This document shows, one piece after another, positions 55,100 to 64,000 of a stretch of DNA of 64,000 bases; positions within the stretch are counted from its first letter, which is position 1; the number at the start of each line of letters is the position of its first letter. The position numbers were made by a program, and so were the translations under genes. This DNA is from Ancylostoma caninum (Eukaryota; Nematoda; Chromadorea; Rhabditida; Ancylostomatidae). The DNA lies in contig JBAJFG010000100.1 in NCBI GenBank assembly GCA_037903475.1, positions 62,001-126,000 on the forward strand, given 5' to 3'. The notes below the pieces were generated by a model. That model searched no databases, was not told the origin of the DNA, and worked only from the letters and a program-made list of their open reading frames with translations.

Positions 55100-56439
55100 T
55101 GATATAGTGATATGTCCAGAAGGGACCAGCATTTAAACAGAATGAAAATGACTATATATACATGCTCTTTCAGAATTTTTCAAACATTCTGCAAAACAAT
55201 GAATTAATGCTGATAGGACGATAGTTGCCTGGATCAGAAGCAGTACGATGCATCTAAATTTCATCTCACGTGATTCTACAAGCTTCAGCTTGAGAGGTGC
55301 TGTTATAATAGAACTATAATTGGCAGGCACACATTTCTACACCCTCATTAGGATACCTCATGGGCCTAATGCTGTGCAGGAATCCTGGTCATACGAAGCT
55401 TGAGCACTGAAGCCACTAGACGTATGAAAGAGAACTGGAAAGGGTTAGGCGGCGATGTTCGCTAGAACAAGCAGTTTCAATGAGCGGAAACTCTACACTT
55501 TCACTGTGGTTAGTACCGATGTGTTTCTTCTCAGAAATGTTCCGCTTCAAATAGGAACAGTTTCAGATAAGCAGGCACTACTTTGAAAACGCTGCAGTCA
55601 CAAATCTTCAATGAAATCCATGCTCCCCTGTCCAGAACAGAAAAAGGTAGGTTCTCTTGCAAACCCATTTTTCATACAGTGGGTGGTGATGTGGGGGGGG
55701 GGTAACCGGATAAACGTAGGAAGTACTGTTAGGATCAAAAATTCTCAAATAATTTCTATTTGAAGAAGTATCTTCCGTGCACGCAGCTGAGATCGTTATA
55801 TCGCTGAGTAGGTCTTGACGTAAAAAAAAAGAATTCGCTCATTCTCAGGAACATCCAAAACTGTGATTTCATCAAAAGACCGACTGCTTGAGAAAACCGC
55901 AATTGGCATTAGGTGAGCACGCAATGGGAGACGACCCCAGCGTTTGCATACTGGTTGTGCCAGAAATTCGATGCTTGTATCAAAAAACCCAAGGTTTTTA
56001 GTTGCGAAGTTGAAAATGCAGGTTAAAGTTCTGTGAATATCACTCACAACTGGCTCTGTTTATAATTGATCGCAAGGCGATGAGGGTCGTGGCGGCAGCC
56101 ACGATATGTGACATCCACAACGTCAGTGATCGCTGCACGCAACAAACGCGACTCTATTTGGGCCCACTGTGCGGTACTACGTGGTGGACTGTACTCGAAG
56201 GAAAAAAAAGTATAAACAGCACACAACGGCGACCCACGACACCACATCACAACCACTAATTGTCAGAATGCAACCGTACTATTCGCATGTTCCCAAACGG
56301 AACCAGCCAGCTTTTGACTAGTTGCACGTGCGCGAAGAACGCGCCTTTCTGACGTTTGAGTACGGCCATTAAAGATGGTATTATGCAAAGGTGTTCGATA
56401 TCACCTCTTGTTGAAATCGTGCAGATATTTATCAGGAAC
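55100..56439. other. no gene recognised (1.3 kb)
   Basis: The minus-strand frames 55,796-56,047 and 56,044-56,256 abut but show no motif I recognise. G run at 55,690-55,701. Confidence 0.35.
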
Positions 56440-56645
56440 GGAAATTGTGCAAGTCCTACGTCAGCCACGAACGCAGGCCGAACGGTATAGCTTTCGACCC
56501 TTTAGCAGAAATTGCCGAGGGATGGCAGCAATTAAGGGGAGGATGGCAGCAACTGGGAACCATTGCTGCTAGGCTTTGTACTCGACCCATTACGCCGTTC
56601 GGGCTGCGTTCGTGCAGCACAGTTATCAGAGTCCTCATTTCCAAA
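56440..56645. mobile_element. inverted-repeat MITE, CACGAACGCAGGCCGAACGG ends
   Basis: CACGAACGCAGGCCGAACGG (56,466-56,485) pairs with CCGTTCGGGCTGCGTTCGTG (56,595-56,614), with GATGGCAGCAA repeats between. Relative at 47,447-47,650. Confidence 0.65.
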
Positions 56646-56917
56646 GATTCTGCCTGCCCTGCCCTTCAAAACGTCATGCTCTAAATATGACCTACAGCAA
56701 ACACATCAGCACTGCCATAGCATATCACTATGTACGGCCTCTAAAATCGTCCTACTAGAATTTTCCACAGGCCTGCTTAGTCGAGAAGTCGAGAAGTGAC
56801 GTTTTGTGAGGACGATCATTTAGATGTTGAAAAATCCAAGGGTCAAGACCCACAGCAAGCACTAGCCCACATGAAAACTGCCAGTGTAGTCACCGTGTTA
56901 CCTGGATTTCATTGTTA
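56646..56917. other. no gene recognised
   Basis: No supported feature. Confidence 0.4.
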
Positions 56918-58782
56918 TAGTCTGTCCGGAACGACGAGTCCGCCCACGCACGCGGGGATCGAGAAGATACCACGTTTGCCAGCGCTCCACGTCATCATCC
57001 CTGATCTGCGTATCACGTTTCATCGTTATTTTCATGTTATTGACCAATGATTTGGCTGTGATGTGGACGACGTGGCAGCCAACAGCATCCGTCCCAGCCG
57101 CGCCGCCTCTCGATTAGAGTTTTACATTCGAAAATATTTTTCGAATATTCGAATATTCGAATTTTCGAACTTTTGGGAACCCCCGAATTTTCGAATATTC
57201 GAATTTCCGAATTTTTGCGAACCATCGAATTTTCGAATATTCGAATTTTCGAATAAACCCGGACCCTCGAATTTTCGAATATTCGAACTTTCGAATTTCT
57301 AGGGATCTCCGAATTTTCGAATGTTCGAATTTTTGCGAACCACCGAATTTTCGAATATTCGAACTTTCGAATATTCGAATGTTCGAATATTTATTCGAAT
57401 AACATTCCATTTGGTAAAAACATTTTGTACTCATGCATGTAGGCGAACAAGGCGATATTTTTGCCAATCACAACGGGCATGAAACTTTTCGGGTAGTAAG
57501 TTTCATCTGCCGTTTTGGAATTTCTCACAACCTTCTCATGAGTGGAAGCTTGTGCTGCTGTGGATTTGGTCCCTCATCCGTTTTAGAATTGCAACTGGTT
57601 GAAATTCCTAAGCTTAAGAACGCTTATCTCACTTGAGGTCTGTAACCATCATTAAAGGATCGTAAAGTGGATGAAACCCTTCGAACGTGAGAAGGCTTTC
57701 GCTTTAATATCTCTGCGTTGTAGTTTAACAAAACGAGCCATGGTAGTGAATGTAGAGGTAGAGGTTTTGACGCGGAAAAATAATGTTGGGTACAGTGGTT
57801 CAGTTACCTTGCTCATGAATGAGTTTCCAGCTATCAACAAAAAAGCGCCAGCGACATAAAAAAAACACTGCGTGTTATCCCGTTTCTCATTATTACTTCT
57901 GTTTATCGGGTCCAACTGCATGCTTGTACGTTGAATGTTAAGACCAACAGAACTTCTATAACAAGAAGTCGGAGTATGTTTGGGCAGAAAGGTTAATAAG
58001 AGGATCTCAAGATTTTGTGTGAGCTTCGAATTCCATTGCTGACGGTTATGCACTTAGAAAGAGTTTCAACGAAGCAGTAGTCGGGAATCAGCTAAATATA
58101 AGGAGGAATGCTGTGTAAAAGTTATTATTGTTGTTTGCAGTTCACTTACTTCACTTACATAGTTCTGGAGAAAAGGTTTGGATAATCGGAACTTTAGTTG
58201 AAACTGCTGGTTTCTCAAGTGTCTAGAAAAGCACATACGCACGTTTTACCGGAGAGATCATCGTCGCCAATGTCGTAAACCTCGTAGGATTGCAGTTTCA
58301 AAGCTTTCAAATGCAGTTGGTGACTTTCGAATGCGTGCAAAGATGTGAGCAGGTTTTTGGGAAAATTGAGATTAAAATGAGGAATTGGACTGGAGTTTCA
58401 GTGGGAATGGTTCTTCATCGAGAAAATGGAACTGAAATAACAGTTGCGAAGCAGAACAATTGCAAATATTCGAATTTTCGGCCTAAAATTTTCGAATATT
58501 CGAATTTTCGAATAATCCCGAACCCTCGAATTTTCGAATATTCGAACTTTCGAATATTGCAGGGCCATCGAATTTTCGAATATTCGAATTTTCGAATTTT
58601 TTGGGACCACCGAATTTTCGAATATTCGAACTTTCGAGTTTTTCGGAACCTCCGAATTTTCGAATATTCGAATTTTCGAATATTCGAACATTCGAATAAA
58701 TATTCGAATTTTATTCGATTCGGTCAAAACTCTACTCTCGATCCCTGCGTGCGTGGGAGGACTCGTCGTTTCGGACAGACTA
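56918..58782 (-). mobile_element. 237-bp TA-target MITE, split by a hAT-like insertion
   Basis: Inverse copy of 40,531-40,767. The parts 56,918-57,114 (197 bp) and 58,743-58,782 (40 bp) sum to exactly 237 bp, the length of the intact copy. The ends are TAGTCTGTCCGGAACGACGA and CGTCGTTTCGGACAGACTA. TA precedes the left end; the right flank is CA, decayed. Confidence 0.92.
57115..58734. mobile_element. hAT-like element, 1,620 bp, TATTCGAA-rich ends
   Basis: The perfect 8-bp duplication CTCTCGAT (57,107-57,114 and 58,735-58,742) flanks inverted ends TAGAGTTTT and AAAACTCTA. Subterminal arrays of TATTCGAATTTTCGAA-type palindromes occupy 57,126-57,405 and 58,460-58,720 and are mutually inverted. 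The AT-moderate interior (57,410-58,455) has frames of 60-130 codons with no recognisable transposase, so it is non-autonomous. The assignment to hAT rests on duplication length and the TAG/CTA ends. Confidence 0.88.
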
Positions 58783-58856
58783 CAGGGTGCGCACGAATTA
58801 TTGGCGCGTGGTTTTTTGAGCCCCAATCATTAAGGATTGAGCGAAATCACAAGTCA

Positions 58857-59286
58857 TGTTATAAGTGTCCTTCCTTGAGCCATCTCTACCGTAGATATCA
58901 ACTGGTTTCTCGAACGACCTTTTCCTGTGCCTACATGGGCTTCGAGAAATCTGGTCGAATCGCTGGTGGCACGGGGTCGGTGACAGCGCCCTTCCTTCCA
59001 AGATGTCCTGATATTTGCATCAGGACGCTCTAAAAGTCCCAGATGTGCGATCCTTTGTGCCTTTGTGGTCCATATTGTAAACATATAATCAAGATAGAGG
59101 GCGGTATCTCACCAAGACGACCGCCCTCCCGCTTTATTCCTGTTTTCGTGGCTCATAGCGAGCACTTGTGGATAAAATCGCAGATAAATCTTGTTATTAT
59201 CACTGAACCACCGTCTAAGGGATCAGATCCCTCCACACTAGTAACTGGTGTGAAGGTAGGAGCCTAGAATCCTACGCGCCAGTACA
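58857..59286 (+). repeat. probable 5' LTR of the BEL/Pao element
   Basis: The right edge is set by ...CCAGTACA at 59,286, three bases before the primer-binding site. The left edge is uncertain: TGTTATAAGTGTCC at 58,857 would give a 430-bp TG...CA repeat, but TGTGCGATCC at 59,044 and TGTAAACAT at 59,075 are alternatives. The 3' LTR lies outside the window, so the length cannot be checked here. There is no obvious TATA box. Confidence 0.5.
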
Positions 59287-59289
59287 TTT

Positions 59290-59302
59290 TGGTGCATCGG
59301 CC
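59290..59302 (+). other. primer-binding site, tRNA-Gly type
   Basis: TGGTGCATCGGCC is complementary to the 3' end of an animal tRNA-Gly(GCC), whose acceptor arm reads GGCCGATGCA plus CCA. It sits 3 bp after the presumed LTR end and 148 bp before the gag-pol start, as expected for priming minus-strand synthesis. Confidence 0.75.
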
Positions 59303-59449
59303 TAATAAAAAGCCGAGATCCTCAAACGGATCGCAAAGTCCAGCCCACCCATCGCTGGCAGCAGCAAGCCCCTAGCTGCTTAATCTGTCTGGTGCAGTCT
59401 ATCGTCACTGCCGGCAGTCTGCCATCGCTGTTACGTCACAGAACAAGCG

Positions 59450-62400
59450 ATGACGCTGGTTTTTCACAAAAAACCGATAGCGTTGAGTGCTAAAACGCTA
59501 CAGTCACTATTGGAAAAATATTCCACGTATTCAGAAGAAGTAAAACCTTCCGGAACAGACGAAGAGAATTATGAGGAGTACATGAGCGCAATAAATTTGC
59601 TATCTGGGAGTATTGAAACAATAAAAATGAGCAGAAATGCTCTGCAGTCATTAATCGACAAGCTTCAAAAAGAGTTTGAAGAAGCGAGAACAAAGGGGAA
59701 CAAAAAGGATCTCACAAATGAAGTTGAGGAGATCGAAAATGATACACAATTCACGGAAAAAATTGCGAAAGCCAACGAAATGATTTACATACTAAGTGCA
59801 AGGGTTACTGAAGCCAGGAATCAAATGGGAAAACTTGCCAGAAAAATGGGAATAGCTCAGAAAGAGCTCAAAAAGACAAAAATTCCAGGAAAAACTGAAG
59901 CAAACGTAGACCAAGCTACTACGTCAGGACCAGGTATCGCCGACGAACCTGAAGACACTCCTCTTTCGCCAAGCGATGCAATATGGCTTTCAGAGGACAG
60001 TTCCAATTCGGAACGAAGTAGAGAAGACGACGAAGATGTTATATGTCGCACTCTCAAACCAAGGCAACTTAAATTGCCACGATTTTTCGGGGATGAAGAA
60101 GAATTCCCCGAGTTTTGGGCAATCTACGAGACACTCGTAGACCAAAGTAAAGTTCTGAGTACAGTCGAGAAAATGCTCCTACTCAGAGATAGCCTTAAAG
60201 GAAGGGCCGAAACAGCCGTAAAAGGCATCCAACTGATTCCACAAAATTATAAGTGGATGATTAATGCACTAAAAAAGAAATACGGCAATAAACCGACTAA
60301 TAGAGCAAAAATTGTTCAAAAATTGATTGATCTACCAGCTGCAAAGAACAATGCTGACAGCTGCATGCTCATATTCGACAAAATACGAATGTTAATGAAC
60401 CAGATGATCTCTGCGGGGCAAAATATACCCCAAATGCAGGATGCGATGTGGACAGAGAAAATTTTAGAAAAATTTCCGTACACCATTGTGAAAAATGTTC
60501 TTGTTACAATACAAGATCAAGACGAAGTAAAGATCGAAGATGTAATGGACCATCTCGAAAAGGAAATCAATGCCAAAAAATTCGTAGATACGCGTTTGAA
60601 AAACCGCGTAAGGTTTGAAAATGAACCTAGTATAAGGCGCTTTGTGCCAGATGCTACAGAATCCCCGAAAATCGGAAAAGTTTGTCATTTCTGTGGCAGT
60701 TCAGACCACAATTCAGGAAACTGCCGAACAGTTTCTGATATTAAAACAAGAAGGGATATAGTGATAGAAGCTAAACAATGTTGGAAATGTTTCTCTGATA
60801 AACACAACAGTTTCAACTGCCAAAGACCAAATTGCCCCAAATGTGGCAGGATGCACGATGTGAGTCTCTGCATTTCTGGTACAAATGATGGTAACAGACC
60901 CAGGTACAATGCGCCAAGTCGATTGCGCAATCAGGGGACTTCAAATACCGCGCCTGCTGCGGGAAATACGAGTGCTCCTCGTAACCAATACGGATTGCGC
61001 AACAATGCGGTCCGCAGGAATCAGCAGACAAATTCTCATACAGCCAATGATGGAGCTAACCAATTATCCGAGGGTTGCGTTCACATCGATAAGAGAAAAG
61101 AGCAGGTGGTCTTGATGACAGCGGAGGGAAATGTGTGGAATCACAACACTGGACAGTTCGAAAAACTCCTGTTTTTCTTCGACACAGGAGCTCATAAAAC
61201 CATTATTCGAGAGCAAACCGCAAAAGAATTTGGTCTTGAAGCGCAGAAAACGGAAATCTGCACTATGTCCGGTATAGGTGGACATACTGAAAAGTACCAA
61301 ACAAAGATTGTCTCGTTGAAAATCAGCAACGTTTTCGGTAAAGAGCTGAATTTGATAATTCAAACGAAACCAGTAATAACCAATGGTTTTTCCTCTGCTC
61401 GTCTTAGCGATTCGGATAAGCAATTTCTCCAAGATAAAGAAATTTGCATAAGCAATCCCAGAGTTCGCGGTGAACATCAAAACCCGCAAATATTAGTGGG
61501 TTTAGATTACTATTACGATCTCGTAAACAATATAGACACTGTCACTCTGCCATCTGGTTTGCGCATCGCGCGCACTGTCTTCGGACCTACGATACATGGC
61601 AAGGGGTCAACTCACTCAACAAACGAGGAGCCTCAGATAACACATGGCCTCAGCCTCGTTCACGAACAAAGCGAATCTGAGATTTTGCAGAAGATATTTG
61701 AACTTGATGGGTTGGGAATATCTACAGCAGAATGCAAGAAGGACGAAAATACCTTCGAGTACTTCGAAAAGTATTCAAAAACCATATCCTTTGAAAATGG
61801 TGTAGTTACAGTACCTTTTCCTTTAAAGGACAATGTAATCGATCTGGCCGACAATTACGCAATAGCATACCGTCGATTGATTTCTTTACAAAGGCAGTTA
61901 GCTAACAACCCTAACCATAGTGAATGGTACGCGAAAATCATGGCTGAATATATCCAGAAAGGAGTAGTTGAGAGAGTCACTGAGCAAACTGACAGTGCGG
62001 CTGGCATCTACTACATGCCACATTCTGGAGTTTGGAAACCGGAAAAAAGCAAACCATTGAGGATAGTTTTTGATGCATCCTCAAAAAGAATTGGACAACT
62101 TTCCTTGAATGACGTGATCTACACAGGAGAATCATTCGTAAATAAAATTCACGACATTTTAATTGCAAGTCGAACAAGCAAAATTATCCTTCTATGCGAT
62201 ATTGAAGGGGCTTTTACACAAATTAGACTCATAAATGAGCACAAAGACTTATGTCGCTTTTTATGGTTGGAAGATCTGAATAAGTCTCCAACTCGAGAAA
62301 ATATAGTGGAATATCGATTTAATCGATTGCCATTCGGGAATACCTCAGCACCCAGCATTCTAAATATGGCTATTTTGGCATACCTTAACCAGAAAAATAC

Positions 62401-64000
62401 TCCAATTTCATTGGAAATCGCAAAGAATATTTATGTAGATAATATTCTTCTCTGTGCTGATACCGAAGAAGAAGCATTGGAAAAATACGTTGCTTCAAAG
62501 AAAATTTTTCATGAAATTGGCATGAATTTACGCGAGTATATTTCAAATTCAGCGGTAGTAAATGCCGCTATTCCTCAGGAAGACAGAGCGCCAGCTGGCA
62601 TGATCAAGTTTCTCGGGGTCAACTACGACAGTAACATTGACGAATTCGTAGTAAAAGTGAACATTCCATCGAAAGAGTGCCTGACAAAGCGTGATATTGT
62701 CAGCCAAATAAATTCTATTTACGATCCCATTGGTCTCTCTAGTCCGCTAATTATCAGACTTAAGTCTTTGATGAGAGAAATTTACTGTACTGGAATTGAG
62801 TGGAAAGATCCTGTTCCTGAGCAACTATGCCTGAAGTGGAGATCAACAGCTCAAGAAATAAATAATGCTTGTATACGAGCGCCACGTTATATTTTCCATT
62901 CAACGTATTCTCGCACCTCAAATAAATGTTTGTGGGTGTTCTGTGATGCTAGCAAGATAGCCATTGCAACGTGCGCGTATGTAAGGTGCGAAAACACTAA
63001 TGAGGTCACTCAATTGATTAGTGGAAAAAGCAAGTTAACTCCAAAAAAGATCCAACAAACAATTCCACGATTGGAATTGCTGGGAGTTTTAATTGCATTA
63101 CGTATGGCAAAAAATATTCTTGATTCAATGAATATAAATATCAACAACATAAATATTGCTAGTGATAGCGAAGTTGCGCTTCAGTGGATAAAGTCTTCGC
63201 GCAAGCTACCGACGTTTGTCACCAACCAGAAAGATCGAATCTGGAAATTGAAAACCGAAATTGAGATGAAATCTGTCTCCGTACACTTCTTTCATATTCC
63301 AACGCATAATAATCCAGCAGACGTTGGAACTCGAGGCACCACTGCAAAGCTCATTAGTGAGCATGACTGGGTGAGAGGACCCAGATGGTTAGAGAACGAT
63401 CCGCAGACATGGCTAATTAGACCCATTACCAGTCTGCGCACAGATCAGTTATGCGAAGAAGTAGAAAATTGTGAAAATGCCAATATCACAGTCACGACAG
63501 AATCAGCGGAAACGTCCCGTTTAGTATTAGATCTAGCTCGGTTTTCTCGCTACAAACGTGCTCTTCGAATCCTTTCAAGAGTTGGAAAATTGCTCAAAAA
63601 ATGGACGCATCGATGTAATTACAAGAGGTCAACATCGATTACGCTAAACGTCCTCTCCGCATACAACTCTGAGGACAACATAATGGCAGAAGACATAATA
63701 ATATCGGAGCGGCTACTTATAGCAGCTATTCACGAGAACATTGACTTGCAGAAATTGCAAAAGAGATTCCCAAATCAAAAAGTTGTAAGGGACGAAAATG
63801 ACATCATTCGTTACAAGTCGCGCATTCAAAACGCAAATTTACCTCATGATACAAAAATGCCTATTTATGTTCCAAATAATTCGGAATTGGCAAGGTTAAT
63901 TATTCTTGACCTCCACTACAATAATGCGCACTGCGGCAAAGACCAGACATTAGCGCTTGCAAGACAGCGATTCTGGATACCACAGCCATCACGGGTAATT
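59450..64000 (+). CDS. BEL/Pao retrotransposon Gag-Pol polyprotein (3' end beyond window)
   Basis: Encodes the structural and enzymatic polyprotein of an LTR retrotransposon that copies itself through an RNA intermediate. The ATG at 59,450 is the first in frame after a stop at 59,381; all 1,517 codons to the window edge are open. Order: Lys/Glu-rich, coiled-coil-like N-terminus (about residues 75-150); capsid-like LKLPRFFGDEEEFPEFW block from 207; three zinc knuckles, CX2CX4HX4C at 412-425 and 444-457 and CX2CX3HX4C at 462-474; aspartic protease FFDTGAHKT with catalytic Asp 578; reverse transcriptase with CDIEGAF (Asp 917), LPFGNTSAP and YVDN at 995-998; RNase H with Asp 1166, Glu 1209, Asp 1239 and Asp 1291 (PADVGTRG); integrase zinc domain beginning HX4H at 1489-1494, then FWIP. 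The rest of the zinc finger, the integrase core and the 3' LTR are outside. Single-frame Gag-Pol, protease before reverse transcriptase and a DUF1759/Peptidase_A17-type layout fit BEL/Pao. YVDN in place of YVDD is the only odd catalytic residue. Confidence 0.95.
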   Translation, partial: MTLVFHKKPIALSAKTLQSLLEKYSTYSEEVKPSGTDEENYEEYMSAINLLSGSIETIKMSRNALQSLIDKLQKEFEEARTKGNKKDLTNEVEEIENDTQFTEKIAKANEMIYILSARVTEARNQMGKLARKMGIAQKELKKTKIPGKTEANVDQATTSGPGIADEPEDTPLSPSDAIWLSEDSSNSERSREDDEDVICRTLKPRQLKLPRFFGDEEEFPEFWAIYETLVDQSKVLSTVEKMLLLRDSLKGRAETAVKGIQLIPQNYKWMINALKKKYGNKPTNRAKIVQKLIDLPAAKNNADSCMLIFDKIRMLMNQMISAGQNIPQMQDAMWTEKILEKFPYTIVKNVLVTIQDQDEVKIEDVMDHLEKEINAKKFVDTRLKNRVRFENEPSIRRFVPDATESPKIGKVCHFCGSSDHNSGNCRTVSDIKTRRDIVIEAKQCWKCFSDKHNSFNCQRPNCPKCGRMHDVSLCISGTNDGNRPRYNAPSRLRNQGTSNTAPAAGNTSAPRNQYGLRNNAVRRNQQTNSHTANDGANQLSEGCVHIDKRKEQVVLMTAEGNVWNHNTGQFEKLLFFFDTGAHKTIIREQTAKEFGLEAQKTEICTMSGIGGHTEKYQTKIVSLKISNVFGKELNLIIQTKPVITNGFSSARLSDSDKQFLQDKEICISNPRVRGEHQNPQILVGLDYYYDLVNNIDTVTLPSGLRIARTVFGPTIHGKGSTHSTNEEPQITHGLSLVHEQSESEILQKIFELDGLGISTAECKKDENTFEYFEKYSKTISFENGVVTVPFPLKDNVIDLADNYAIAYRRLISLQRQLANNPNHSEWYAKIMAEYIQKGVVERVTEQTDSAAGIYYMPHSGVWKPEKSKPLRIVFDASSKRIGQLSLNDVIYTGESFVNKIHDILIASRTSKIILLCDIEGAFTQIRLINEHKDLCRFLWLEDLNKSPTRENIVEYRFNRLPFGNTSAPSILNMAILAYLNQKNTPISLEIAKNIYVDNILLCADTEEEALEKYVASKKIFHEIGMNLREYISNSAVVNAAIPQEDRAPAGMIKFLGVNYDSNIDEFVVKVNIPSKECLTKRDIVSQINSIYDPIGLSSPLIIRLKSLMREIYCTGIEWKDPVPEQLCLKWRSTAQEINNACIRAPRYIFHSTYSRTSNKCLWVFCDASKIAIATCAYVRCENTNEVTQLISGKSKLTPKKIQQTIPRLELLGVLIALRMAKNILDSMNININNINIASDSEVALQWIKSSRKLPTFVTNQKDRIWKLKTEIEMKSVSVHFFHIPTHNNPADVGTRGTTAKLISEHDWVRGPRWLENDPQTWLIRPITSLRTDQLCEEVENCENANITVTTESAETSRLVLDLARFSRYKRALRILSRVGKLLKKWTHRCNYKRSTSITLNVLSAYNSEDNIMAEDIIISERLLIAAIHENIDLQKLQKRFPNQKVVRDENDIIRYKSRIQNANLPHDTKMPIYVPNNSELARLIILDLHYNNAHCGKDQTLALARQRFWIPQPSRVI

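Noticed and set aside
57652..58053. 133-codon minus-strand frame inside the hAT-like element
   Set aside because: No hAT transposase features (BED zinc finger, RNase H core, C-terminal dimerisation motif) are visible. Treated as chance.
61064..62358. minus-strand frames of 64-141 codons under the retrotransposon
   Set aside because: Shadows of the plus-strand gag-pol frame, which carries all the conserved motifs.

Overview
The window reads as repeat-choked intergenic and intronic DNA of an animal, most likely a nematode. The support is indirect. There is one recognisable host exon, the C-terminal exon of a Wnt gene behind a TTTCAG-like acceptor. There are also remnants of Merlin, mariner and Penelope-like elements, several MITE families, and a BEL/Pao retrotransposon. 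No bacterial or viral gene organisation is present. Genus and species cannot be told from the sequence.

Layout. 1-9.2 kb: MITEs, one non-autonomous Helitron, a decayed Merlin transposase (minus strand) and a 638-bp inverted-repeat element. 9,279-9,475: last exon of a Wnt gene; its upstream exons were not found. 10-30 kb: Helitrons in several states (one swollen to 3.6 kb by a 2.4-kb CATA-type microsatellite), a piggyBac-type MITE with TTAA duplications, a ~305-bp tandem repeat and 59/60-bp minisatellites. 30-44 kb: a deletion-derivative mariner with its empty site preserved nearby, a hAT-type MITE with an 8-bp duplication, a 1.37-kb foldback element, large palindromes, G-rich minisatellites, and a Penelope-type GIY-YIG endonuclease remnant. 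44-57 kb: more MITEs, a complete forward-strand Helitron, a full-length but decayed mariner, and a Helitron with about 13 minisatellite units. 56.9-58.8 kb: a 237-bp MITE split by a 1,620-bp hAT-like element with a perfect 8-bp duplication. 58.86 kb to the end: a BEL/Pao LTR retrotransposon with a probable 5' LTR, a tRNA-Gly-type primer site, and a gag-pol frame open for 1,517 codons until the window stops.

The only intact long coding sequence is this gag-pol frame. Its domain order is coiled Gag, three zinc knuckles, aspartic protease, reverse transcriptase, RNase H and the start of integrase. Everything else that is long and open (the 800-900 residue frames at 13.4-16 kb and the 100-270 residue frames in the minisatellites) is an artefact of stop-free tandem repeats. 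The richest signal is the Helitron family. Six copies share TC...CTGG termini, A/T flanks, a 3' hairpin, a conserved TATA-containing segment, an internal 59-bp-type minisatellite and a microsatellite next to the 5' end. Related 3' ends are attached to other bodies.
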